From Primula veris (taxonomy: Eukaryota > Streptophyta > Magnoliopsida > Ericales > Primulaceae), in NCBI GenBank assembly GCA_963682055.1, contig OY821746.1, positions 26,168,481-26,232,480 of the forward strand: a stretch of 64,000 bases of DNA, written 5' to 3'. Below are positions 1 to 13,017 of this stretch, piece by piece. A program made the position numbers and the translations under genes. Every line of letters starts with the position of its first letter. Position 1 is the stretch's first letter. Below the pieces are notes generated by a model. That model was not told the origin of the DNA. It did no database searches and saw only the letters and a program-made list of their open reading frames with translations.

Positions 1-194
1 AAAATTAGTAGTTGAGAAATGTAATAATTTCATGATTTGCATTACTACATGCTTCCTCCATCCGGGATTTGTAATATTTTGCACTAGGCTATAAGATTAA
101 GAAAAGATTATAGATCTTATTTTTGATTTACTGCATTATATATATCCTATATATCTAAAAAATGAATTATTTGTTTAAAAAAACAGATCTTAAA

Positions 195-1490
195 AATTCT
201 GAGGTCTTAGAGTTTCCTAATACAGAATAACAACTTAATCGTTGGACAATTTCAACAATACTTCCTAAAGAAATATACATGACATGTTCATTTTTTAATT
301 CATCTAAATTGATAATAAAAACTGTTTGAACAAGCAGTAAGCATAGATGGAGCTGAAACTACAATAAGATTATTAGATAATAGTGATTTTATAAAAATAC
401 TACAAGAATCCCCAGATAAATATCATTGACTACATATAGGTCTTGTTTAAATTGTTTTCAAGCCTTTAACTTTATAAGCATTAAATGCTTGTATATATGC
501 CAATCTTAGAGATGCACGCTGTCTTAATTATGAGAATGGTTCTAGTATGGGATCTGTAGAAATTAGTCTTAGTCATGGTTCTACTTATTTTAATACTTAT
601 CCAAATTTAAGCTTAACTTTAGATAATAGAAACCTATTGGATTCACTCTCATTATATGTCCAAACTAAAGGATATAATCATGCTTCCGGATCAGGAGTTA
701 TTGTTCTTGTATATAGGATACATTTTAAAATAATGTCTACCTTATCACCTCAAACTAAGAAAATAGGAACATCAGGACAGAATGTGTTAATTGAAATCAA
801 TCTTTTGACTAGGAGAATAGATTTACCTAAAATAATTGAATGAGAAAGAATCTGCTTTCCAGAAAAGTGGACCATAGAAAATGTAGTTCCACCACAGCCT
901 ATAATAAATAAGCAAATAAAACAGGTGGTTCAAACGGAAGATGGTACTGTAGAATTATCATTTGCTCCATATGCTAATCATAGAATATATCGAAGTTTTT
1001 TTGGGAGTGGAAGACTTTCTTAAAGAGTAGATATACCACAGTCTTCTAGGCCATCAACATCACAAACGCATGTTGATTTAAAAAAATCAATTAGAGGAAT
1101 AAAAATCTCTAAAAATAATATTCCACACGGAATTTACAAAAAAAATAGTGAGGTAGAAGAATCTGAAGTTGGATTACCAACACTTGCTGATCTAAAATTT
1201 TATGGATTTAAGCCAAAATAGTAGTTAATATTTTAGAAATTGGTATTTTAACAAATTTAACAGAGGACAACGTGAAAATTTCAAGAATCTTTATTATCAA
1301 GAGTTAATTTCTTATAATAAAATTGAATATTTTATTCCTTGGTTTATAACAAAATGTTTACAGGAATATAATATTTCTCTAAATATTTTAGAAAGCACTT
1401 GACAAATGTCAAAAGAAAAAGTTGTCAGGTCAGTACATCCGCCTACTGAACCAATGACAATATCTTTAGGTAAACATAATAGAAAAAAGT
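195..1490 (+). mobile_element. Endogenous pararetrovirus relic (movement-protein region)
   Basis: Degraded remnant of a Caulimoviridae-type endogenous pararetrovirus. The conceptual translation from about 340 to 1210 resembles the movement protein (cell-to-cell transport through plasmodesmata). Signs are an LRDAR-like stretch near 510, a segment with YFNTYPN near 590, a DSL..L..QTKGY-like segment near 650, and a YRIHFK-like segment near 715. A following stretch (about 1220-1490) carries WF and HPP motifs like those after the movement protein in petuvirus/florendovirus-type polyproteins. In-frame stops (for example near 427, 841, 1021 and 1219) break it; the longest open piece is 547-843. No coat, protease or reverse transcriptase part is visible downstream. 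It may continue left of the window. Genus is not resolved. Similarity was judged by eye. Confidence 0.7.
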
Positions 1491-3021
1491 AAAATTCAAA
1501 ATAATAAGTCCGGTTAAACTTTTACCCGTTATTAACTATGTTGAAAAGCTATAATATTTGCAAAACATATTCAATCTATTTTCAAATTTCTCATCATAAC
1601 TATGTTTGAGAAATCTATCATCTTATTCTCTCTCAACAAATACAAACAAGTTGAAATTGTTAGCCAGCTCTTTCTATTTCAATAAAAAATAAACAGTTCA
1701 TCAAATAATATTCATAAAAATCACATGGTAAAAGTATCACATTTGAATATACTAATAAACAAGTAACAAAAAGATTAATAGAATAACGTTGACTAATAAG
1801 CTCACATTACTATCTAATTAATTGAATAACGTCATCTAATAGATTATAATAATTGACATGAATAATTATTTGTAGTTCATACTATCAGAGATTTCTAAGA
1901 AAAAAAAAAATACTATCACAGCTCTAAATATTCGAATGCATGCCCTTAATTCAGTAAATGGAAATTAAAAATTTTATCCGGTCACAAACAAGGATCGAGA
2001 ATAATCAGGTATGAACAAAAACGAATTGAATTATAAGTTATCGGTAATCAATTCTATTAAAATTCTATTTTTTTTGCAAATCCGTGACCAAATGAAAACT
2101 AATAAGAAAGAAATAAAATATCTTAGCAGGAAAAAAGGGGAAAAACTAGTGTAGGATTTAGAAATGTAACGGCATTTTATATGTATGTATGGTTTGATGG
2201 AGATCCAAGTAGTAGTATTTATTAATGAAAATGATTATAGATTTATAGTATTAATTTATACATATTCATAACTCATGAGTGCGCGTGCGGGGTAGAGAAT
2301 TTGACAGACTTTTTGCTCCTTTTGGTAGTATGTTTTTATCTTGTTACTACAATTTGGGACTTAAGATATAAATTATCTAAATTGTACAACCTTTAATTAC
2401 TTTAAAAACAAGATTTGCACTTGTGTCACTTCTCTATTTTGGATCGTGACAGATTTTTTTGGAATTTAACAAACTATAAAAGTACCTATTTTGACAAGCA
2501 TAATTTTGTGTTCTAGTGTTTCGATGTAAGAACTAAGTGCAACATTAAGTGCACATATCGTATCAAATCATCAATGCTCTTAGAACAAACTTTTAAAGAA
2601 ATTGTTGTGTAGCAGTTTATTTAAAGAATTTGTCAAAAATTAATGTTGTGTAGCAATTTATTTAAAGAATTCGTTTGTAAATTATTGCCTCCAAAAATAG
2701 CATCAAAACATTGAGATAAGCGTCATATATTTTAAAAACCGTGATATTTAATAATTCAAATCAATTTTATACAAACTCAATAAAATTATCTTCACAACAT
2801 CAAAAATTCCGAAACAAAATCATTTCTTGTTTAAAACGTGAGGCTATAAATGTAAATATACTAACAATTAAAAGGGGGTATTTCAAGAACATAAATAAGA
2901 GAAAATTTAGTAGAAAATGAATTTATTCTGATACGTCCAAAACGGAAAGCATGATAGTTAAATTTTCCTGAATGAAGTAAACCATGTGTATTCCACTCAA
3001 AGAAGACAAAAAAAAAAAACC
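1491..3021. other. Intergenic AT-rich DNA upstream of the DUF760 gene
   Basis: No coding sequence recognised. AT-rich with short poly-A/T runs and a short direct repeat of a 'gtgtagca..tttatttaaagaatt' type segment near 2605 and 2643. The distal promoter of the gene starting at 3363 probably lies at the right end; no clear TATA box was found. Confidence 0.5.
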
Positions 3022-3123
3022 GACATCGGTCAATATCGATGTTATAAATAGATAAGACATCGGTCAATATCGATGTTATAAATAGATAAGACATCGATCA
3101 ATATCGATGTTATAAATAGATAA
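3022..3123. repeat. 34-bp tandem repeat, three copies
   Basis: Three head-to-tail 34-bp units (3022-3055, 3056-3089, 3090-3123), differing by one base (GGTC to GATC in copy 3). Each unit contains the inverted pair ACATCG...CGATGT around an 8-nt spacer, so the array holds three short palindromes. It ends 239 bp before the start codon of the DUF760 gene, so it lies in promoter or 5'UTR. Confidence 0.9.
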
Positions 3124-3362
3124 GACGGAATTTAGATGGAAATAAATTACCTAACGACGAATCAATCTTATGTTAGTCCCGTCGATCCCCGTCTACCTTC
3201 ACGGTAACTTTCGGCTAGACCCGCTTTCGTGACAAGCAGTTAATTGAAGCGTGACATAAATGCAAGGAGTGTGTTAAATCAAAAAGTAAAAGAAAAAGAA
3301 AAGAACTTACATTCTAAACATTCGTTATTTTTTCTCTTAAAAATAAAAGTCGTAATTAAGAA

Positions 3363-6300
3363 ATGCGAATATCAGGAGGAGTAATAGCGGACGTACTGGT
3401 AGCGCCGCCTTACGCCGCCGCATTAAGGTCGCCGCACCACCACCCTCTCTCTTCAACTCTCTTCCTTTCCCACGCTTCTATCAAAGTAATCCTTTTTCTT
3501 CTTTTTCTTTTTTTTCTTCCTATTTTATGTATTATATTCATACCCTTTTTCGGTTTACTATAATTTTCTCATCTTTTATGATTTATAAACTCGGTGAATC
3601 ATAGTGAATCGTAGTTTAAGGTGATTATATTACTGTGTATGAGCGGATTTTGCTTATTATCCATGTTATTGTAGAAACTAGGTGGAGACAATGATTTGGA
3701 TTCGAGTTTAGGAGGTCATTTTAATTCCGCTTAGGAGGTGATTTTTTTTTCAGCTTGGGAGATGATTTTTGCTAATTATAGACTATAGTAGGGATGAGGG
3801 AAGGAAGTAGGTGGAGACAATGATTTATAAGCTCGGTGATTCGTAGGTAAAAGTGATTATATTTCTGTTTAGGAGAGGATATTGCTAATTATCCGTGTAA
3901 TTGCAAAAAAAATTGTATCGATTGTCTATTGACTAGAGTAGGGAAATGTTTTGTTTTTAATTCTAAGAAGATAATTTCTCCGAATTTATGCTTAGAAACA
4001 TTTACTCACTGAATTGGAGTTTAAGAGTTGATTTTATTACCGTTCAGGAGAGGATTTTTGCTAATTATTGATGAGATTGTAAAATTTTATATTGATTATA
4101 TACAGACTATAGTAATTAGTAGGGGTCGGGAAGGAACTAGGTGGAGACAATCAAGGACTGCGGCCCCCCTTTTGATATAAATTTATGAAAATTGCAATTT
4201 TTCAATGATCAAAATCTTCAAAAATTAGTGTTTCAGCCCCTATTGATCTAAATAAGTGTTTTAGCCTCCTATCAAAAGTAGCATTTCAGCCTATCCCTTT
4301 TAGAGTTCCTGGTTCTGTACCTGGCAGGGGTACACACAATTTGGAAGAAAAATAATTGGGTTCAAATCAGAAATTAACAGAACCTGGCTAAGCTTTCAAA
4401 AGTTTGGATGGAGTCGGATATGATCCCGTATGTTGTTTTGTTATCATTATTCAAATATAATATTGTGTAAAGACAGTTCAGTGGTTTTAAGAGAAATTAA
4501 TAATTAATTAATTACAGGATTATGGGTCTGTCACAACTCAGATTGGTTTTAGTACTAATTATCTAAAAGGCTTATGGGTCTGTCACAGTTCAGATTGGTT
4601 TTAGTACTAATTCTTTTAAAGGCTTATTGGTCGGTCGCAGTTGAGATTGGTTTTAGTACTATTATTTTAAAGGCTTATGGGTCAGTCACAGTCCAGATTG
4701 GTTTTATGGGTCTGTCACAGTGCAGGACGATTTTATTGGTTTGGTTAATTGTTCACGATGTGCTCTGCTTTGGACTCAGAATGGGTGAATCCGAGAAATG
4801 AACATTTAAGAAAGGTTTGTGTCCTTATATTTGTTGAGGAGTGGTTTATTCAAATTCTTTGGTGGTTTAACTGTTTCTTACAAGCCTAACATTCTAATGG
4901 TTTTCAAACTTGAGGAAAACACTCCCCTTGGCCTCCCTACCTCTCATTCAAGTGTGATAGGATACGAGATGCATTTGAGGGTATCTCTTGATATAACGGA
5001 ATGGGTCACAGTAGACATGTGTTCTTGTATATTTTTTTGTAAACTTTGAATTTTGCTCGTTGCAGTGTTGTGATGGGAATGAGAAACGATAGGTTGTCGT
5101 TAAAGAAGTGAAATTGGGGTTACATCTCCAGACATGGCGATGGAAATGTAATTAGGGATAAATTGGTTGTATTGGTGGGGTAATCCCCTTCCTAGTAGAA
5201 CGTGACAATTTTACACTACAAAAAGTCAAAAAGTATTCCTTTGATTTCCATTTATCAAATTAGTCCTTACAAAGCTATAGTTAGATGGGATTAACGTATC
5301 ATAAGCATATTGTATCCTAAATTTTCAAAGAAAAATGGAATCAACGTATCGGTATCGGATACGATACCCGTATTAGTACCCGTGCAACATAGCTGTTGAA
5401 CTTAAATTGTGCATCACAATTGTCACACGAGTATGTTTTATTTGCTGCCACATCTAACTAGAGGTGATGAAATTCTTTATAATACAAAGAGCTTCTTAGG
5501 AGTATCATTTGTTAATTTATGGAATAAGACTAAAATCAGATATAGTTATCTATTGGTTGTCTTGCCTTTTGATAGTATTTTTTTTATAACCAAAAAATCT
5601 TATACCATATGTCTGTTGACTAATTACTCTTAGCTATGCTTGTTTCCAATTTAAAAACATAATCAGATTCCTTTTTTTAGGACTGTCCTTTATATTCCGG
5701 ATCAAAATTGAGGAGTTTGTTTGGGTGCCAAACAAAGAGAGGCTCAGCAGTAAGAGCTTCTGGGAGTTTAGGAGATGATGTGGCACGGGTTGCTCCTCTT
5801 GAATTGGATTCTCCAATAGGACAGCTGTTGACACAAATTTTACAAACTCATCCTCACCTGTTACCTGCAGCTATTGATCAGCAGCTTGAGAATCTTCAAG
5901 CTGAAAAAGACACCAAGCTTGAAGAAATTGAATCTACGCCGCAAGATTCCTTGTATAAGTAAGTTCATCATTTCATTGCGCCAGGAGGTTTTCTGCATTC
6001 TTGTACTCTAATTGTTTTATAAAATTATTTTATTCTATTTTCCTGCCATTTTATGAAATTTTACCTCGTGTTCATTAGTGATGGAAAGCTCTATTTGCTT
6101 GGAGGTTGCTGGTTGCATGCACTGTTCACATTTTCTTTATACATGCAGATGCAGTACTGGGTTAAGAATATTTTCTGTTTTTTCTTCTTCTCTTTTTTAA
6201 GCATAGTGGTCTAAGAAAAATGAAAATTGTTAGTGGCATGTGATGCTAAACTTCTGCTCGACTCTTTTGGTTAATTCTCTTTGTAGTTGTAGGAACATAT

Positions 6301-8487
6301 TTTCATATAAAAAATATGGAGGTTGGGTATACGTTTGATAATTTGAGTAAAATCATTTACTAGATGGATAGTCGACGTTGTGGTTAGAGATCTTGGAACG
6401 ATCATTACTTTAGGTGGACATTGTTCATTACTTTTCCTTCTTTCATTTTGGTGAATAATAAAACCATGCTGTAATGTGCTTATGTGCTCCAGATCTTATT
6501 GTACTGTACCTATTCACTTCAGAATTTAGATCTCAGCTTTACACATGTACAATAGCATATCCAATGGTCCAAAATCACCTACATCATTAAATAAAACAAA
6601 ATATATATTTTTCTTCACTCTTTCTTTTCTCAGACGTATTTCCCTGCTTCTCCTTTCATCAATGAGAATTGAGAATTGATAATTGAGGTCTGTAATTTTT
6701 ATGTCATTATAAATTTTAATTATCCTATATAACAATGAAGAAGATACTATAGTATATCCTTAGGTTTCAAAACCATTTTGAGCTTTGTTATTAGGAAACT
6801 TGGAAAAAAATTTAAAAGTGTAAAGCTTATTTGTTAATTAAATGAAGATGCAAAGGATTGGTTTGTGATTTACTGGAGACGAGAGTAAAGGGTGAAGGAT
6901 GGAGATTGACTGGAGGAGAGAGAGATGTAAAGAAAATGGGGCCTTTTTTAGTTTTATTTGTCTTTTACATTTCTGTAAAGAAAAGGTATTGTTAACCACT
7001 GATTTTATCTTTTGACACTTGTATAGCTAAGATGAATAGTCTGGAGGTTTTAGGTAGAATAAGGTATGGAGGTGAGCTGACCCCGCTTATCTGTTATGAT
7101 TCTCAATTGAAGCCTATCTTGCTCGATTATTGTTTCTGTTATGATCTTATATATCGTTTCCAATTTCAACACTATTTTTTTCCCAAACACGTGACTGTTG
7201 GTACTTCTTCCAACTCCAGAGTGATCGTTTTTTTTGAAATTGATGAACCATTTCCATCAGTGAAGTGGTCAATCTTATATCTTGCCACTTAGTTTTAGAC
7301 TCGGTAACGTTAGAGAATTTGAACTTCTGAATGAAATTGTAGTTCTATTTAAGATGACCTATCATGTGGAGGTCTTCATCTCTATTTGCACAAAGTCACA
7401 ACCTCGGAGTCTCAGTTCAGTTGAATACCAATAAATGGATGAGGACCTGGTCAACTAATTCAATGTAAAATTATAATCTTGTTGGGCATCATTTTTGTGA
7501 TTAATTGAAATTGTAGATATTTAATTACATAAGTTGATATTGAGAAGTTCTTGTCGAAGTCTGAAACTCTGAGCTGATAATATGGGCTTAATCGTGGTCT
7601 TGGACTGTTTACTCCATCTCCATTGTTGAAACTTGAAAAGTATTACTGGGTTGATCTGTTGTAATTTTTGAATTTATAATTTAAGGAGAATAGCTGAGGT
7701 GAAAAAGAAGGAAAAACAGAAGACACTGGAGGAGATAATGTACTGCTTGATTGTCCAGAAATTTGTGGAAAACAGTATTTCAATGATCCCTCAGATTTCC
7801 GCCGCATCAGACCCCACCGGCAGGGTGGATTTTTGGCCTAACCAAGAACAGAAACTACAGTCTGTTCACTCTATGGAAGCATTTGAAATGATACAAAACC
7901 ACTTAGCCCTTGTTCTAGGCGACAGTGTTGTAGGACTCCTCAACTCCATTGAAATGAGCAAAATAAAGCTCGGGAAATTATATGCTGCTTCGATTATGTA
8001 TGGGTATTTCCTAAAACGGGTCGATGAAAGGTTTCAACTCGAGAGATCAATGAACACTCTCCCCAAGGATTTTACAGACGGACAAATAGAGCAAACCCCT
8101 GCTAATAATCAACTGTGGGACCCGGATTCTGTGATCCGGATATACCCCGATGAAGACCATGGAGTGGGTCCCACTGATTTGGAAGACGGTAAGTCTTATA
8201 AATTGAGATCTTACGTAATGTATCTAGATGCGGAGACTCTACAGAGATACGCGACAATAAGATCGAGAGAGGCAATTTCATTGATTGAGAAGCAAACACA
8301 GGCGCTTTTTGGAAGGCCGGATATTAAGATCGCGGATGATGGGTCACTTGATACTTCTAATGATGAGGTTCTCTCTCTATCTTTTCCGGGTTTGACGATG
8401 CTTGTGTTGGAGGCAGTTGCTTTCGGGTCTTTCATGTGGGATGCAGAAAGTTATGTTGAATCCAAATACCAGTTTCTTAAGAGTTGA
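3363..8487 (+). CDS. UV-B-induced protein At3g17800-like, plastid DUF760 protein
   Basis: Three exons: 3363-3485, 5681-5958, 7686-8487, joined in frame (phases 0 and 2) to give 400 aa, near the roughly 420 aa of Arabidopsis At3g17800. Splice sites are GT-AG; the second donor is GTAAGT and the first acceptor follows a CTTTTTTTAG tract. The N-terminus (about 60 aa; Ser/Arg/Ala-rich, ending near VRASGS) looks like a chloroplast transit peptide. The mature part holds the conserved SPIGQLLTQILQTHPHLLPAA block (residues about 85-105), the LEEIMYCLIVQKFVENS helix, the KLGKLYAASIMYGYFLKRV helix and a C-terminal LYRYATI-like segment (LQRYATIRSREAISLIEKQ) typical of the family. Molecular function is unknown; Arabidopsis relatives respond to UV-B and localise to plastids. 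Intron 1 (2195 bp) carries a 52-bp tandem repeat. The start is the first ATG of the only frame that joins exon 2. Confidence 0.85.
4521..4740. repeat. About 52-bp tandem repeat in intron 1 of the DUF760 gene
   Basis: Units begin with 'tatgggtctgtcac' at about 4521, 4573, 4625 and 4676 (spacing 52, 52, 51), then a truncated fifth unit at 4705. Each carries 'cagattggttttagtact' with some divergence. It lies in the first intron, about 1 kb upstream of exon 2. No coding potential is inferred. Confidence 0.85.
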
Positions 8488-10405
8488 TGTACATAGTTGT
8501 CTTTTAACTTTGTAAATTGTGATGGCTTTAGGAAAGTGCCAAATTGAGCAGTACGATTGTAAATACAGTTTGCATTATCTCGTACTATGCCATCACGTAA
8601 GAAACGGCTTTTTGAAGAATGCAGTAGAATCATTCAGGACCCTTTTTGATTGAAGTTTTTTGAAAAGATTTTCCAGAATTATTGTTCTCTTTATTCGAGG
8701 TTCTGTTCTTTTTGTGTTATGGAGATGAAATAGGAGACTGAAATCTATTTTCCATTTGTTATCTGAGTTGTTTTCTCAGTCCCCTGATTTCTAGTGATAA
8801 TTTTACAGGGTACTAGTTTGATATCTGCATCTCGAAAAGGCTGCCAATGCTAACTGCTAAGGTGTTAGATATTGGAGCTCGAGACTCGGGATTGGCAAGA
8901 TACAATTTTGAAGGCTCTTTCTGCAATCAATAAGATATTGATATTTCATTCACTGCAGCCTTATGTTTTGATTAAACGATATAGATACATTGTACTGTAC
9001 TATCAGTATTTAACGATTTAGGTATTCAATTATCAATTTTAACAATTGAGGTACTAATCTATGAAATTTGTCACAATTGAGGACTTATCGTTAAATAAAA
9101 TGATGAAATTACACTCACGTTCTCTTGCATATGACATGATGAGTGCAATTCTGTCAGCATTAGTAAAAATAGATCATCAAATGAGAGATATACGACTACA
9201 ATTTTGTCGATTTATGCGGTTAGTCTCTTAATTAGACGAAATTTCGTACTTTGATGCCTCAATTGTTAAAAGTGGTAGTCCATGAGCTAAACATATTTTT
9301 TTTCCGAAAATCTCTCATCGCCAGAAGAGCGTCGTTAAAGAATCGCTCGAGGATTTTGTGTTATAACTAATTTATAAGTACATGCCTTTATAGGAGAATA
9401 TACAACTCTTTTGTTTTATGAAAATAGGAGAAAACATAATCAAGTAGAAAGGAAGATCAGTAGATCGATCACCCTCTTGTTTTACTGCTAATTAAGTCCA
9501 ACTATAGCAGGGTATACCTTGCTGAAATTCGTCCTCTTTTTTTATTTATTTTTTATACTTGTGTATCTTTTATTCCTATTCCAGTGTATTTTAAAAATGT
9601 CGTCCAAAGTAGGAGTATATGATCACTCATGGGCTTATACCACACATTTTACGGAGCAGAGAACAAAGGGGAAATACTTGTTTCTTATTTTATTTTGTTA
9701 CAAAGGTTTATATTTTTTTTCTTATTTGATCACTTTTCAACCGCTAAAACTTGGGTATAAAAAAGAAAAGAAAGTAAAAACCAAGGAAAAAGAAAGAAAA
9801 ATTAAGAAACAAAGGTAAAAAAAACAAAAAACAAAATAGAAACCAGGGTAAAAAAAATCAATTTTTTTTTAAAGAAATGAAGATACAAAATAGGAAGAAG
9901 GAAGGTAGAAAATTGAATAAACCCCTACAGATTCTTATGTTGGACTTATGCCACGCAATATATTAATTGGAACTGTTTAGCTACTTTTATATCAAGCACC
10001 ATCTACTTGTAAAGCACTAGAAATTAAAGCTGAATTGCAGGTGCATTTTGTTATGATGAACATATGGGTTTTTCAACACGCAACAATGAGTATATACATG
10101 TCACATGTCTTGTGTATCATGAGCCCCTTTGCCCATTCCCATATTGAGCACATACAAAGGATGGGTTTCAATTTTCTTGTCTTCATTTTATAAACACAAG
10201 TAGTTATAAACCAGGTCATTGTACCACTTCCCAGTTTCGAAAGTTTTTTATAGGGACCATTGCAGATAAGGTGTATCAGCTGGTGTCTTGTAGTGAATTT
10301 GTAACCTTTGTTCAGCAGAAAAATAATAATTGGCCTACTTGTAGTTGTGTGAAATTTATTAGTAACTTTGATAGTTTGCTCGTCTTTGTGGATAAAATAT
10401 TAGAT
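8488..10405. other. DUF760 3'UTR then gene-free DNA
   Basis: The first few hundred bases are the likely 3'UTR of the DUF760 gene. An imperfect inverted repeat at about 9036-9290 (ACAATTGAGGTAC on the left, its complement near 9255-9272) may be a worn MITE. Around 9520-9880 the DNA is T- then A-rich and the apparent open frame there has no protein-like composition. Nothing else recognised. Confidence 0.45.
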
Positions 10406-10627
10406 AAAAATTATTTTTAAACTGCTTACCACTGTCTTAGCAATGTATGGGGTGGTGATCAATGTACTCCTATGGTTCTACTCATTCTTTGGGGCCAGAG
10501 ACGAAACCAGGAATGTTAAAAATTATTTTTAAACTGCTTACCACTGTCTTAGCAATGTATGGGGTGGTGATCAATGTACTCCTATGGTTCTACTCATTCT
10601 TTGGGGCCAGAGACGAAAACAGGAATG
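10406..10627. repeat. 112-bp tandem duplication
   Basis: Two adjacent copies, 10406-10515 and 10518-10627, period 112 bp. They are almost identical; the only clear difference is ACCAGG versus AACAGG near the right end. Near identity indicates a recent event. The duplicated segment has no recognised coding content. Confidence 0.92.
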
Positions 10628-13017
10628 ATTTATGAACAGTGTTAAAATTTTGGAATATCGTCGTCCTTTGGTCTACACTTAGCTTCCTTACGCCTACACT
10701 GCCTAGGTTAGCAATTAGCATAATGATATAAAAGATATAGAAAGAGCACGTTTAGCTTTAATTTGAGCAGCATACAAAGTTGGTAATCGGCCATTGGTTC
10801 TATAAAAGTCAAAGACGAACTTATTTTAATTGGCCGCGAGGTTATACTCAGATTATTCAAATCAAAACACTTTTAGCTTTAGTATTTAATTTAACTCTTT
10901 TCTTGTAATTTGAAAGGTATCGTTAAATTGCTTTTCTTCTGGAGGCTTAGATGTGTATTAATTTACTTTTTTGTGATGAGTTAGTAAAATCTTAAATTCA
11001 CATAGGAAAAATTACCAAAACATACAAGTTAGAGATATGCAGGGATGTTTAGTGTACTAGCATGTTCGAGCAAAGACTTCATTACGAACACAAAAAACCG
11101 ACGAACTCTGTTTAGGGTCGGTAACGTGTTTTACCGAAAACCCGTTTCGGAAATAGAAACCACAATCTGTTTCATTTTTGAGGACAATGTTTAGGAAAGT
11201 TTAATTTTGAAAATTGAGTGAAACACTTCAAAGTCTTAAATAATCCTTTTTAGAAGCTATATATACCAATATGAAGTGTAGAAACTTTAATAATTTTCTT
11301 TTCTTTCTAAAATACTATTTTTGTAATAAATAAAAAAACTATGGTATTAAGTTGGTCAAATAACATAAATATAGTATAGTTGAATTAATAAATATGTCTT
11401 ACTACTGTAAATTTAGCTATTGTGTATTTTAGAATATAAGAATATAAATACTTGTTCAAAGAATTATTATGTCATTGCTAAATTCGGGGTGGTTATAAAA
11501 AACGGTTTTATATATACTAGTAATCGTGTCCCACGCGTTGCGTTTGTGACGCGCAATGCAATTAAAATATAAAAAATAAGTGTAGTTATCATACAAATAC
11601 GTGTATAATACAAAAAAAAATAGTATAAAACTTAAAAGAATATTTGGTTGTTAAAGAGAGACACATAATGTTATTAGTTGTTATTTTTTATTTTATTATT
11701 TTATTTTTTTATGGAGCATGGTATTATTGTAATTAATAAAAAAATACATGAGTATTTTTGGAAAAAAAATAGCTAAATTAGACAGTCTCATTTGATTTGG
11801 GTTGACTTATTATAATAGAATGATTACAAAACTGAAGTTTTTTTTTTTTTAATTCCCATTAATTATTATGTCATTGCTAAATTTGAGGTGGTTAATTATT
11901 ATAATAACTCATGTACCCCGGTATTTCTCTTGTCTTTATTGTAATCTCTAATTTATTCTTATGAACAACAACTTTCTCTCTTTTTCTTATTTTGATATTG
12001 TTTTGATTAGGGCTGTCGAATTTTAACATTTTAGCTGGTGAGCAGAGACCAAACATAAATTTATCACTGTGTGTTTGTATAAACTAGTGTAAAGTGTAAA
12101 CCCGTAAATTAAGTAATGTTATAAATTTTGTCTGTTTCTCAAAAGATTAGGTCCAAAATATTTTATTAATGAGACAATCCGCGATTATATTCTGCTTTTG
12201 AAAAAGTAAAGATTGCATTCATAAGACAAAACTTTGCATAAGATTTTAGAGTAGCCAATATATTCCGACAAAATTGGCTCATTCAATTTATTATTCTAAT
12301 GTTTTATAAAAGTTGTGAACAATGAAGGAAGCAGAAATCCTAGATGTGAAGGACAATTTCTATATAAATTTTTTTGAACCCTAAATGAATATTTTTTTCC
12401 CATTATGAGTGTGGTTAAGATTTTGATCAAAATACATTATTTTTTTTATTTTATTTTTTGTTAATTTTTTTTTTAAATAGAGGGGTCATGGCTCTCGACT
12501 GTCTGCACCTGCTTTCTTTCCGGGTTGTGAACCGGTTTCATAGAAGGTAACGCAGTAACACACTATCGGGCTGCATGAAAATCAATAAAGAGATGAACTT
12601 GTAAAAGAGTACTAAGTAGAAACCGTCTTAAAATATGGAGATATTTTCTATGTTCCATCAACAAATATTTGTGATTTCTTTAATTTTCAGAAAGGAAGAA
12701 ATCAAGGAGAAATACACAAACCAGATACAGGCCAAAGTATTGTTCCCATGGAAAACTTAAATAGATGATGACAAATAGCAAGGGAAAAGTGCTGGTCCTA
12801 CGTAAAATAAGAGAGAACGGATTTTATTAGATATTTGTGAGACAAAACTTGCAGCTGTACTTGGAAAATATATTAAGAAAATTAAAGTAACACCTTTTCA
12901 AAACGTTTATGACAAATTGAGAACAGTGAAAAGTCTCTATATTTTTAAACTCAGTAAATCAAATTACGATTAAGATAGTATATTTGGTGGCCCCGACTTG
13001 GCAAACGTGATAACTTA
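10628..13017. other. Gene-free AT-rich DNA
   Basis: No gene recognised. A segment of about 33 bp, 'attatgtcattgctaaatt' followed by a GGTGGTTA-type end, occurs at 11466 and again at 11865. It flanks about 360 bp that include 'cccacgcgttgcgtttgtg' (11530), a motif common in dispersed plant repeats, so an old insertion is plausible. A less AT-rich stretch at 12480-12590 was not recognised. Confidence 0.4.

Noticed and set aside
9519..9818. Open frame of about 100 codons
   Set aside because: T-rich then A-rich low-complexity DNA; the translation is runs of Phe/Leu then Lys with no domain. Starts at a non-ATG codon.
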